In this document: positions 35,877-44,296 of the stretch, in pieces
How positions within the stretch are numbered: the stretch's first letter is position 1
How the letters are laid out: every line of letters starts with the position of its first letter
NCBI GenBank assembly: GCA_002173095.1
Contig: NHBK01000008.1
Location: 1-64,000, forward strand
Length of the DNA stretch: 64,000 bases
Source: Hyphomonadaceae bacterium TMED5
GTDB taxonomy: Bacteria; Pseudomonadota; Alphaproteobacteria; Caulobacterales; Hyphomonadaceae
Reading direction: 5' to 3'
Position numbers and translations under genes: made by a program
The notes under the pieces: generated by a model
The model's input: only the letters and a program-made list of their open reading frames with translations
What the model was told of the DNA's origin: nothing
Database searches by the model: none

Positions 35877-36478
35877 TTTACCGGTTCAGGATAAATATTT
35901 TCGTGGAAGCTGAGTGAAGTTAGCGCTGCATTTATACTGGATGCGAGCGTATCTGTAGCGATTTCGCGATCGACCTTTTTATTTAGCACGGCCAACGCGC
36001 TTTCCTCAGGCAGGCTTGTCAAAAGCAGGGTGCTCGCTATTGCTTCTCTGTTGGATAGGCGCAGCTTTCGTTTTGCCAGGCTCGCCAGTTTCAGAAGCAC
36101 TTGGCGGAATACTTTCTGGAATTCCGAATCCTTTTGGTTCGCAAAGAATGAATCGCGTGGGGCGAGCGCTAGTGTTGGCCCCTCATCAACCAGATGGTTG
36201 AAATACAATATCGCTATTTCCACGAAACACTCTTCGTCATTGGCGCTGTCTGCGAGTTTTGAAACCTTCCTGAGCAGGTGAAGGTGGCGTCCAAGCACCG
36301 CATTCATCAGATCGTGCTGTGTGGGGAACCTAGCATAGATCAGGGACCTGCTTACCTCTGCGCGATCGGCAACGTCACCTAATGCAAGCGGTAGAACTCC
36401 GGCTTCCAGAAAGATTGCATCAGCAGCTTCTACGATTCGGTCGTAGCGGGATGCGGTTGTGGATGAAACATTGCTCAT
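35873..36478 (-). CDS. TetR family transcriptional regulator
   Basis: 201 aa. The TetR HTH covers residues 10-55: YDRIVEAADAIFLEAGVLPLALGDVADRAEVSRSLIYARFPTQHDLMNAVLGRHL. The C-terminal helical domain is not recognisable to a ligand class. ATG 36478 opens into a 268-bp non-coding stretch shared with edd. Its stop overlaps the stop of the HTH-TetR fusion gene. Confidence 0.88.
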   Translation of the reverse strand: MSNVSSTTASRYDRIVEAADAIFLEAGVLPLALGDVADRAEVSRSLIYARFPTQHDLMNAVLGRHLHLLRKVSKLADSANDEECFVEIAILYFNHLVDEGPTLALAPRDSFFANQKDSEFQKVFRQVLLKLASLAKRKLRLSNREAIASTLLLTSLPEESALAVLNKKVDREIATDTLASSINAALTSLSFHENIYPEPVN

Positions 36479-36689
36479 TGACGAAAGGCGTCTCTATCGA
36501 GGTGTTAGTATCGGCTTTTTCTAGCTCGTTCGTCGCGCACTGACAAATCAAGATGAGTGCTAATTCTGGGACTAAATATTGGGGCCTCACTGCTTGGGCC
36601 CGATATGCAATTTGGAAGGCGACGCGAGTGGTTGCCCGAACCGGGCGACAATACATATAATCTTTTCCGTTATGGAGCTTGGACCGCAT

Positions 36690-36730
36690 AGTCAGTCCTG
36701 CGATGACCGTTTCAGGCATGAGAACTGACT
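36690..36730. repeat. Imperfect nested hairpin downstream of edd
   Basis: AGTCAGT (36690-36696) and ACTGACT (36724-36730), with CCTG/CAGG nested inside. It lies 17 bases past the edd stop. It has no T-run, so it may stabilise the 3' end rather than terminate by itself. The rest of 36479-36746 shows nothing else I can name. Confidence 0.3.
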
Positions 36731-36746
36731 GGATGGATGTGACGGG

Positions 36747-38588
36747 TTAAGCTCCTGGCGTCACCATTCCCGGAAAGCGGAAAAAACTTGCACCGGATGA
36801 TGCGTCACCGGCGTTCACGCGCATTGAGGCAAACAGTTCGCGTCCCAGTCCGATATCCGTTGCATTGGGAACAAAGCGCGCGGGTTCACGGCTATTAAAT
36901 TCTGTTTCGTCGCCCAGAAACGTCAGAACACCTGACTGGCAGTCCAGGCGCACTAAATCTCCGTCCTTGAGTTTCGCGATTGGGCCGCCTCGAACGCCTT
37001 CGGGAGCGAGGTGGATTGCATTCGGAATTTTCCCACTGGCTCCCGACATTCGTCCGTCTGTCACCAGAGCGACTTTATATCCCTCATCCTGCAGCGAGCC
37101 TAGAATTGGGGTTAGGGAGTGAAGTTCCGGCATACCGTTGGCGCCTGGGCCCTGAAAGCGAACAACCACTATAACGTCTTTATTGAGTTCACCGGCTTTA
37201 TAGGCTGTCTTCACAGCAGATTGCGTATCGAAGACGCGCACTGCTGCTTCAACAAACCGATGATCTTCTTTAACGGCAGAAATTTTGGTGACACTTTCAC
37301 CCAGATTGCCTTCCAACAGGCGAAGGCCGCCCTCCTTGTCGAAAGGATCAGAAACCGGGCGTAAGATATTGAGATCGCCACTGATTTCAGCAGGAGGCCG
37401 CCACTCCAACTCGCCGGCTTCAAGAAGGAACGGTTCGTACATTTGGTCCTGCAAAGTGCCGTTGATCGTACGTGCATCAGCGTGAACAAAACCGCCTGCG
37501 ATGAGTTCGCGGATCAGAAAGCCCATGCCGCCGGCAGCGTGGAAATGGTTCACATCTGCTGGAGAGTTCGGGTAGATTTTGCAAAGAAGCGGCGTCACCG
37601 CTGAAATGTCGGCCATGTCCTGCGGCGTGAGAATTATCCCTGCTGACGCAGCAAAGCTGGCGAGGTGGAGAACCAGATTGGTTGATCCGCCTGTAGCCAT
37701 GAGGCCGACTACCGCATTTACGATAGAGCGCTCGTCTATCATTTCTCCAACAGGTAGATAGTCGCCTGCAATCGAAATCTTTGCTGCTTTTGTTGTCGCC
37801 GCTTTCGTGAGTGCTTCCCGGAGGTCCGCAGCTGGTGGAACAAAGGCTGCGCCTGGCAGATGCAAGCCGACCATTTCCATCACCATCTGGTTGGAATTGG
37901 CAGTACCATAGAAAGTGCAGGTGCCCGGCGCGTGATAGCTCGCGGCCTCAGCTTCAAGAAGCGTCTCACGCCCCACTTTGCCTTGAGCAAATTCCTGACG
38001 GATCCTAGACTTTTCAGTATTGGGCAAACCAGAGGGCATTGGACCGGCAGGAACAAAAACGGTCGGTAGCCAACCAAAGCGCATGGCAGCGACGAGGAGC
38101 CCCGGAACAATCTTGTCGCAAACGCCAAGATACATCGCCGCATCGAATGTGTCGTGAGACAGAGCAATGGCAGCAGCCATAGCAATGACGTCGCGAGAAA
38201 ACAGAGATAGCTCCATGCCATCCTGTCCTTGGGTCACGCCGTCACACATAGCGGGGACACCGCCTGCGACCTGCGCAGTAGCATTTGCATCACGCGCCGC
38301 CTGACGGATGGTTTCTGGATATGTCTCGTACGGCTGATGCGCTGAGAGCATGTCATTGTAAGCCGTTACGATGCCGATATTGGGCCAATTTGCGCCAAGT
38401 AGTTGGACTTTATCCATAACCGCGCAGCCCGCGCTTGCGTGAGCCTGATTGCCTTCGGTCAGCCGTTTTCGTGCATAACCGTCGGGTTTGTTTGCCCTTA
38501 TCAGTTCAAGATACTGCTCTCGACTGTCTTTTGAGCGGGTAGCGATGCGTTCTGTGATGCGAAGGATTTCGGGGTGTAGTGCAGTCAT
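36747..38588 (-). CDS. edd: Phosphogluconate dehydratase
   Basis: Entner-Doudoroff step converting 6-phosphogluconate to 2-keto-3-deoxy-6-phosphogluconate; Fe-S enzyme of the IlvD/Edd family. 613 aa. Family marks: IGIVTAYNDMLSAHQPYETYP, GVPAMCDGVTQGQDGMELS, the Cys-containing GVCDKIVPG, LMATGGSTNLVLHL, and VTDGRMSGASGKIPNAIH. ATG 38588 overlaps the pgl stop by ATGA. No eda or glk follows, so the KDPG aldolase must be elsewhere. Confidence 0.95.
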   Translation of the reverse strand: MTALHPEILRITERIATRSKDSREQYLELIRANKPDGYARKRLTEGNQAHASAGCAVMDKVQLLGANWPNIGIVTAYNDMLSAHQPYETYPETIRQAARDANATAQVAGGVPAMCDGVTQGQDGMELSLFSRDVIAMAAAIALSHDTFDAAMYLGVCDKIVPGLLVAAMRFGWLPTVFVPAGPMPSGLPNTEKSRIRQEFAQGKVGRETLLEAEAASYHAPGTCTFYGTANSNQMVMEMVGLHLPGAAFVPPAADLREALTKAATTKAAKISIAGDYLPVGEMIDERSIVNAVVGLMATGGSTNLVLHLASFAASAGIILTPQDMADISAVTPLLCKIYPNSPADVNHFHAAGGMGFLIRELIAGGFVHADARTINGTLQDQMYEPFLLEAGELEWRPPAEISGDLNILRPVSDPFDKEGGLRLLEGNLGESVTKISAVKEDHRFVEAAVRVFDTQSAVKTAYKAGELNKDVIVVVRFQGPGANGMPELHSLTPILGSLQDEGYKVALVTDGRMSGASGKIPNAIHLAPEGVRGGPIAKLKDGDLVRLDCQSGVLTFLGDETEFNSREPARFVPNATDIGLGRELFASMRVNAGDASSGASFFRFPGMVTPGA

Positions 38589-39283
38589 GGTGCCCAGACG
38601 ACCTCCATAGGACGGGTAAGTTGCCCAATTAAGCGATGAACGGGCAATTGTTTTGATTGTTCCTCGAGAACCTGACGCTTCTCCTGTCCTGAAATCAGAA
38701 GAAATATATGAGATGCATTCAAAAGAACTGGCATTGTTATGGTCATCCGTTCCGTCAAATCTCCGGCAACAGGGCAGCCGGTGGCATCGATCGCAGCGAC
38801 AACGGCTTTCGTATCTGCAGACATGGCGCTTTCGAGCCCCATGCTGTCCGGAAACCAGCTGGCTGTGTGCCCATCGGGCCCCATGCCCAGAATGACGATA
38901 TCGGGCGAACTAAACGGGGCGTATTCAGCATCTATGTCGCTGGCCGCCTGAACAGCAGAAAGCCCGTCTTTATACATCGGGACAAAACATGCTGCGCTGG
39001 CGCCTTCATTCAGAAAGCTTTCGGAGACCAATTTCGCGTTGGATGCCGGATTTTTATCGTCGACCCATCGGTCATCGACTAGACCAACACTGACCCGCGA
39101 CCAATCGAGGTCCGCTTTGGCGAGTGCTTTATATGCGGGGGCAGGGGTCCACCCACCCGATAACAATAGAGTTAAGGGACCTGTTCTGGATGCGCTCAGT
39201 TGTTTGAGGTCATTTGCAACCGCTTCGGCGAGAAAAAGTGCGGCCTCCTCGCGGGATTCCGCCTCATGAATGAGGATGGTCAT
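38585..39283 (-). CDS. pgl: 6-phosphogluconolactonase
   Basis: 232 aa from ATG 39283, which overlaps the zwf stop by ATGA; an ATG at 39307 in frame would lie inside zwf. DevB/Pgl family: LTLLLSGGWTPAPAYKAL, VSVGLVDDRWVDD, ILGMGPDGHTASWFPDS. It hydrolyses 6-phosphogluconolactone. The tight overlaps on both sides fix the order zwf-pgl-edd and suggest equal translation. Confidence 0.94.
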   Translation of the reverse strand: MTILIHEAESREEAALFLAEAVANDLKQLSASRTGPLTLLLSGGWTPAPAYKALAKADLDWSRVSVGLVDDRWVDDKNPASNAKLVSESFLNEGASAACFVPMYKDGLSAVQAASDIDAEYAPFSSPDIVILGMGPDGHTASWFPDSMGLESAMSADTKAVVAAIDATGCPVAGDLTERMTITMPVLLNASHIFLLISGQEKRQVLEEQSKQLPVHRLIGQLTRPMEVVWAP

Positions 39284-40755
39284 TTGGATGTACCAGGTTT
39301 GCGCCATGCTCGATCGTCACGGTCCATCAACATGGCTGCCGCTAAGGGGCCGTCTGCTCCCGCAGTGTAATCGTCTGGCTTTGTCTGGTTCTCCTCCCAG
39401 GCAGCCACGATCCCGTCGACCCATTTCCAGGCTGACTCTACTTCGTCACGACGCATGAAAAGTGATAGGTTTCCGCGGGCAACTTCCATCAAAAGCCGTT
39501 CATAAGCGTCAGGATAGCGGAGCATAAAGTTCTCTGCATAGGAAAGGTTCAGCGGCAGGGATTTAATCCTGAGACCACCGGGGCCTGGCTCTTTAATATG
39601 CAGGAACAAGCGAACAGCTTCGTCAGGCTGGAGTTTGATAACCAGCTGGTTTGCCTCATTGGCCTGTGGTCCGAAAATCGAATGCGCCACCGGTTTAAAG
39701 TGGATCACCACTTCAGAATTACGACGGGACATGCGTTTACCAGTACGCAGGTAGAATGGCACGCCAGCCCAGCGCCAGTTATCAATTTCAGCTTTAATGG
39801 CAACAAAGGTTTCGGTGGATGAGGCATCGTCGCCAAGTTCTTCGAGGTATCCGCGTACAGCTTTGTTCTTCACCAGACCCTGAACGTATTGCCCGCGGAC
39901 CGTGTTGCGTCGTGCAGTTTCCGCGTCGAGGGGTTTAAGCGCGCGAAGGACCTTGATCTTTTCAGTACGGATTTCATCAGCTTCGATGGAGTTTGGCGGT
40001 TCCATCGCGATCAGACACAAAAGCTGAAGCAAATGGTTCTGAACCATATCGCGGAGCGCGCCAGACCCGTCATAATATCCAGCCCGACCTTCCAGTCCCA
40101 GATCTTCCGAGACGGTAATCTGGACGTGATCGATATGATGACGTGACCAGAGCGGCTCGAATAAGACGTTAGAGAACCGCAAAACCATCAAGTTCTGAAC
40201 GGTCTCTTTTCCGAGATAATGATCGATACGGTAAATCTGGTCCTCATTGAACACTTCGCCGACGCCGTCATTGATTTCCGTTGCGGAGGCGAGGTCTTTG
40301 CCGATCGGCTTTTCGAGGACAATCCGTGAGTCGTCCCAGACCAGCCCGGCCTCTGCGAGACCGTGGCAGGTCTTCACATATAATGATGGCGACATCGCCA
40401 GATAGTAGATGGTGATATGGCCAGAACCTTTGATCTTCTCTGCCAGAGGCTTCCATGCTTCTGCGTCGGCGGAGATATCAAGTGCCTGGTAATCCAACAT
40501 AGACGCGAAAGCTTCCCAGCTCTCGTCGCTCCAGATTTCGGGGTTTGTAGCTGCTTTGCAGGCGTCATATGCGACCGTTGCAAAATCTGCTGCGCTGAGT
40601 TCTGTCCGGGATGTGCCAATGATCCTTGAGTTCTCCGGAATCTGATCGTCCAGAAATCGGTGAAACAGGGCAGGGAGGAGTTTGCGGCGGGACAGGTCAC
40701 CCGTGCCGCCAAAAATGACCAGATCAAAAGGACAGACTGGAACAAACTCGGCCAT
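39280..40755 (-). CDS. zwf: Glucose-6-phosphate 1-dehydrogenase
   Basis: First step of the oxidative pentose phosphate and Entner-Doudoroff paths. 491 aa. NADP-binding FGGTGDLSRRKLLPAL near residue 14, active-site RIDHYLGKETVQNLMVLRFSN, and a glucose-phosphate-binding YYDGSGALRDMVQNHLLQLLCL. A TTGACA hexamer lies at 40806-40801 (minus), 46 bases before the start, but no good -10 follows it. First gene of zwf-pgl-edd. Confidence 0.96.
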   Translation of the reverse strand: MAEFVPVCPFDLVIFGGTGDLSRRKLLPALFHRFLDDQIPENSRIIGTSRTELSAADFATVAYDACKAATNPEIWSDESWEAFASMLDYQALDISADAEAWKPLAEKIKGSGHITIYYLAMSPSLYVKTCHGLAEAGLVWDDSRIVLEKPIGKDLASATEINDGVGEVFNEDQIYRIDHYLGKETVQNLMVLRFSNVLFEPLWSRHHIDHVQITVSEDLGLEGRAGYYDGSGALRDMVQNHLLQLLCLIAMEPPNSIEADEIRTEKIKVLRALKPLDAETARRNTVRGQYVQGLVKNKAVRGYLEELGDDASSTETFVAIKAEIDNWRWAGVPFYLRTGKRMSRRNSEVVIHFKPVAHSIFGPQANEANQLVIKLQPDEAVRLFLHIKEPGPGGLRIKSLPLNLSYAENFMLRYPDAYERLLMEVARGNLSLFMRRDEVESAWKWVDGIVAAWEENQTKPDDYTAGADGPLAAAMLMDRDDRAWRKPGTSK

Positions 40756-40883
40756 GCATAACTCCCTTATGTGTTTGAGAGAAAGCTAAGCGCGTTCGCT
40801 TGTCAAACCAACACACGGTATCGGTCAGCAGGTATGCGTTTTGGCACTGTATAAATTTTGGAGGGAAGGGTGCCAGGTTGCCC

Positions 40884-40971
40884 TGGCGGATGAGGAGGGA
40901 TTCGAACCCCCGGAACCTCTCGGTTCAACGGTTTTCAAGACCGCCGCAATCGTCCACTCTGCCACTCATCC
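40884..40971 (-). tRNA. tRNA-Ser (anticodon TGA)
   Basis: 88 nt on the minus strand, with long variable arm and encoded CCA. Acceptor GGATGAG pairs with CTCATCC, discriminator G. The anticodon arm GCGGT-CTTGAAA-ACCGT gives TGA. The CCA end is followed by, and overlaps, a GCCAGG-GCAA-CCTGGC hairpin (40872-40887). Confidence 0.95.
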
Positions 40972-41313
40972 GATCAGGTGTGCCGAAATGAAATAATTTT
41001 CCGAGTTTGGCAAGTGCCCTATGTCTGCAAAAAAAAATTTTTGTCCGATTTAGGGGCAGATGAGTTTTACCTTAATGCGAAATTCACCTCAAGTTCATCG
41101 ACAGTATGTATATTTTTTAAGTTAACAGACATGAACATCTGTCCCAACAATTATAAAAACACAAATTAAAGTAAAAAAAGTCCGGCTTAAGATTAACCCT
41201 TTGGGAAAACTCGGCGCGTACCTTCGTTTCAAAGGTCGTCGAGAAAAAAGAACGGCCGGTCTCTTGCAAGAAGGTGAGGGACATTCACATCGAAGACAAA
41301 GGGAAGACCAGTT
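40972..41313. other. 342-bp AT-rich intergenic region before the RlpA-like gene
   Basis: No coding frame with family features. About 41010-41180 is much richer in A+T than the neighbours, with an A9T5 run near 41029-41042 and TTAA repeats (TTAA at 41187-41190, TTAACC at 41193-41198, the latter like a CtrA half-site). It should carry the promoter of the RlpA-like gene and that of tRNA-Ser on the other strand. I cannot place either firmly. Confidence 0.55.
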
Positions 41314-42375
41314 ATGTCCCTGTCCGTTACCACGAAGCCTTTTTCTAAGGCTTTTGTTATCTCGTTGATGGCTGCTACGGCCATCTCAATGCTTCCGGCT
41401 CAAGCGTCAGGAAGAGATCCTGCTCCAATTCGCTTTGGACACGCTACACAGACGACTGCGGCGCAGCCTGCGCGGGTGCAATACGCGTCTGCGACACCAA
41501 CGCGTCGTTCTTCTGTTCGTTCAGATGTTTTTGCATACCCAGATGAGCCGCTTCCGGCTGGTTATGGGCGCGCTGAAACAATTCAGACGAGCTATCAGGT
41601 CTCAGATCTCACCAACGCTCAATACCAGATCCCTTATGTAGATCCTGTCGAGTATGCGTCTTACGTGAAAATCGGCAATCCTTACACGGTCAATGGTATC
41701 ACCTACTATCCGGAAGAAGATCCTTTCTACAACGAAACGGGTATGGCGAGCTGGTACGGACCAGGGTTCCACGGCAATTTGACGGCCAATGGTGAAACTT
41801 ACGATATGCATGCGTTCACAGCAGCACATCCTACTCTGCCACTGCCGAGTTTTGTCGAAGTGACCAACCATGCGACCGGCGAATCTGTCGTTGTACGTGT
41901 AAATGATCGCGGACCGTTCGCTCGAGATCGTGTGATCGACATGTCTTATGCCGCTGCAGAGCGCATTAGCTTGGTCGGTCCTGGTAGTGCGGAAGTTCAG
42001 GTGCGCTATCTTGGTCCTGCGCCGCGCGACCCGACTGATCCACCGGTTCGTTCTGCGCCAACACCGGTCCAACCGGACGTAATTCAGGCGTCATACGAGC
42101 CACCAGCTCCATCTACCCTGCTGGAAGCGGCCCGTTCAAATGTTCCAAGCCACTATGTTCAGCTGAGCTCATTTCAGGATCGTGGCAACGCCAACGCATT
42201 TCGCGATCAACTGCGATCCTCAGGGTCAGATGCGAATGTTGTTTTTGCGACCGTGAATGGCGCCCGCTACTATCGGGTGGTTCTTGGTCCATTCAATTCT
42301 GAAACTGCAGCTCGCGGACAGCAACAAGCTATGCTTCGTCAGGGCTATGAGGGCTTTGTCATCGAAAATCCGTAA
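41314..42375 (+). CDS. RlpA-like septal ring lytic transglycosylase with SPOR domain
   Basis: 353 aa, exported by a signal peptide (residues 1-32, ending AQA-SG). The double-psi beta-barrel spans about 140-232: ETGMASWYGPGFHGNLTANGE, VEVTNHATGESVVVRVNDRGPFARDRVIDMSYAAA; the Asp/Arg cluster NDRGPF is the RlpA active-site region. A C-terminal SPOR domain (about 276-353: HYVQLSSFQDRGNANAFRDQL, YYRVVLGPF) targets denuded septal glycan. No lipobox Cys is evident, so it is probably a free periplasmic form. A terminator-like repeat separates it from dacC. Confidence 0.9.
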   Translation: MSLSVTTKPFSKAFVISLMAATAISMLPAQASGRDPAPIRFGHATQTTAAQPARVQYASATPTRRSSVRSDVFAYPDEPLPAGYGRAETIQTSYQVSDLTNAQYQIPYVDPVEYASYVKIGNPYTVNGITYYPEEDPFYNETGMASWYGPGFHGNLTANGETYDMHAFTAAHPTLPLPSFVEVTNHATGESVVVRVNDRGPFARDRVIDMSYAAAERISLVGPGSAEVQVRYLGPAPRDPTDPPVRSAPTPVQPDVIQASYEPPAPSTLLEAARSNVPSHYVQLSSFQDRGNANAFRDQLRSSGSDANVVFATVNGARYYRVVLGPFNSETAARGQQQAMLRQGYEGFVIENP

Positions 42376-42400
42376 GATTTTTCAACTCCCTCCTTGTTTT

Positions 42401-42456
42401 CGACACCATTACTCGGCACTCCCTTTTGGGGGTGCCGATTTCGTGAGATGGTGTCG
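42401..42456 (+). promoter_or_regulatory. Nested inverted repeat: terminator-like hairpin inside a longer stem
   Basis: Inner stem CGGCACTCCC / GGGGGTGCCG (42414-42437, one G-T pair, TTTT loop) followed by ATTT. An outer, perfect 9-bp stem CGACACCAT (42401-42409) / ATGGTGTCG (42448-42456) encloses it. The outer arm ends two bases before the dacC ATG and covers its ribosome-binding region, so the fold could act as terminator of rlpA and as a translational gate of dacC. Confidence 0.65.
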
Positions 42457-42458
42457 TT

Positions 42459-43637
42459 ATGAAACACATTACAGCTTTGATTCTTCCACTGGCGTTCAGC
42501 GCATTAGCGGCTGGAAACGTGCAGGCCTTTGAGACGCAGGCCGACCACGCAATTATTCTGGATTATGAAACCGGCGCTGTGCTCTACTCTTATGAGTCAG
42601 AAGCGCCGATGGTTCCCGCCTCCATGACTAAAATCATGACGGCGTATATGGTTTTTGAACGCCTTTCCGATGGTCGCCTCAGCCCAGAAGATACTTTTAC
42701 TGTAAGCGAACGCGCATGGCGCGAAGGCGGCTGGGCTTCGGGTGGTTCAACAATGGGACTCGCCATCGGTCAGGAAGTTTCAGTTGCGGATTTGCTTCAT
42801 GGCATGATCGTTCAGTCGGGTAATGACGCCTGTATTGTTCTGGCCGAGGGTATTTCTGGTTCAGAAGAGGCATTTGCGGACCTTATGAGCGCTCGCGCTC
42901 AGGAGCTCGGTCTGGAAACGGCTCATTTTGAGAACGCAACAGGACTGTTTGCGGAAGGTCATGAAATCAGTGCGCATGATCTGGCCCGTCTGGCACAAAT
43001 GACAATCGAAAATTTTCCAAACTATTATCGCATCTACAATGTGCGAGACTTTGAATGGAACGGCATTAGTCAGCCAAACCGAAATCCACTTCTGTATCGA
43101 TTTAATGGCGCAGATGGTCTGAAAACCGGACACTTGTCTCAGTCTGGATATGGTGTTGTTGGGTCAGCAGAAGTCGACGGCGTTCGACGTATTATTGTTT
43201 TGAACGGAATGGAAAGCGAAACAGCGCGCGCCGCAGAGTCTGAACGGATGATGCGTGCAGCATTTCGCGAATTCTCGCTGTCTGAACCTTTTGCAGACGG
43301 CGCAGAGGTAGGCATGGTTCCGGTCTGGCTCGGAAGCTCGGATCATGTGTCTGCGATCATTCGTGAAGATGTGGTGATCGCATATGAATCAGCCTCCAGG
43401 AACGATCTTTCAGCGGATTTGATTGTACCAGATGTGCTTAGCGCCCCCGTATCGGAAGGTGACGAAATTGGCACCTTGGAAATTCGAAACGGCGCAGAAG
43501 TGATCGGAAGTTTTCCTGTGTATGCGGGAAGTGACGTGTCGCGCACAGGATTGCTGTCACGAGCAATATCAGGCGTTTCGGCTTTGATTTCGCCTGGCTC
43601 TAGTGAAGCCCCTTCTGAAGCGTCTGGCGAAAGCTGA
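42459..43637 (+). CDS. dacC: D-alanyl-D-alanine carboxypeptidase (PBP5/6 type)
   Basis: 392 aa, exported by a signal peptide (about residues 1-23). The three penicillin-binding motifs are present: SxxK (Ser55-Lys58, PASMTK), SxN (Ser120-Asn122, QSGND) and KTG (Lys222-Gly224). It trims pentapeptides of periplasmic peptidoglycan. After the catalytic domain comes the beta-rich PBP5 C-terminal domain, ending in a short Ser/Ala-rich tail with a hydrophobic stretch near LLSRAISGVSAL. TGATG overlap joins it to tmk. Confidence 0.94.
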   Translation: MKHITALILPLAFSALAAGNVQAFETQADHAIILDYETGAVLYSYESEAPMVPASMTKIMTAYMVFERLSDGRLSPEDTFTVSERAWREGGWASGGSTMGLAIGQEVSVADLLHGMIVQSGNDACIVLAEGISGSEEAFADLMSARAQELGLETAHFENATGLFAEGHEISAHDLARLAQMTIENFPNYYRIYNVRDFEWNGISQPNRNPLLYRFNGADGLKTGHLSQSGYGVVGSAEVDGVRRIIVLNGMESETARAAESERMMRAAFREFSLSEPFADGAEVGMVPVWLGSSDHVSAIIREDVVIAYESASRNDLSADLIVPDVLSAPVSEGDEIGTLEIRNGAEVIGSFPVYAGSDVSRTGLLSRAISGVSALISPGSSEAPSEASGES

Positions 43638-44296
43638 TGAGCCGGCGGCGCTTCATAACGCTGGAGGGGGGAGAAGGCGTCGGCAAATCCACTCTTCTGG
43701 CCGGACTTGAAAACGAACTTGGCCGACTTGGACAAAAGATTGTCTGCACCCGAGAGCCGGGGGGTACCGCAATGGCGGAGCGGTTGCGTAGTGTTCTGCT
43801 GTCTCCTCAGGAGATCGGAGACAAGTCCTCTCCGGTCGCCGAGGCATTGATTATCTCAGCTGCGCGGCGCGATCATGTGGAAAACCTGATTGAGCCTGCT
43901 TTGTCAGAAGGCAATTGGGTCATTTGTGATCGCTTCGTTGATTCTACGCGCGCCTATCAAGGCATGGCCTTGTCTGGAGAAGATTTTGATGCGCTTGCAA
44001 AGATCGCAACAAATTCTGTGATGCCCGGGCTAACATTGTTGCTCGATGCGCCGCCGGAAGAGCTGCTTGAAAGACGAAAGCAGAGGGGAGCTCAGCTAGA
44101 TCGTTTCGAGCGACGGCCGATGAGTTTTCACAATGATGTACGCCAGCGATTTCTGAAAATTGCAAAATCAGAAGCAGACCGAGTGGTCGTTCTCGACGCC
44201 TTGCGTACTCCGGAACAATTGGTTGCTGAAGCGATCTTACATCTCAAAAAGGTTGGTCTATTACCGGAAGAGACAAACACCGGTGCAGTGTCGTGA
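43637..44296 (+). CDS. tmk: Thymidylate kinase
   Basis: dTMP to dTDP phosphorylation. 219 aa. P-loop ITLEGGEGVGKSTLL at residues 7-21; VICDRFVDSTRAYQG holds the DR and substrate-binding block; LERRKQRGAQLDRFE is the lid region. One-base overlap with dacC (TGATG) and four-base overlap with holB (GTGA). Confidence 0.95.
   Translation: MSRRRFITLEGGEGVGKSTLLAGLENELGRLGQKIVCTREPGGTAMAERLRSVLLSPQEIGDKSSPVAEALIISAARRDHVENLIEPALSEGNWVICDRFVDSTRAYQGMALSGEDFDALAKIATNSVMPGLTLLLDAPPEELLERRKQRGAQLDRFERRPMSFHNDVRQRFLKIAKSEADRVVVLDALRTPEQLVAEAILHLKKVGLLPEETNTGAVS

Noticed and set aside
36420-36719. 99-codon frame on the minus strand between TetR and edd
   Set aside because: No ribosome-binding site, no domain, and it runs into the TetR gene.
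41029-41042. A9T5 run as an origin or AT-rich unwinding element
   Set aside because: No DnaA boxes or replication genes nearby.
40978-41169. 63-codon frame in the AT-rich gap before the RlpA-like gene
   Set aside because: Odd composition, starts inside the tRNA-Ser promoter area, no similarity recognised.
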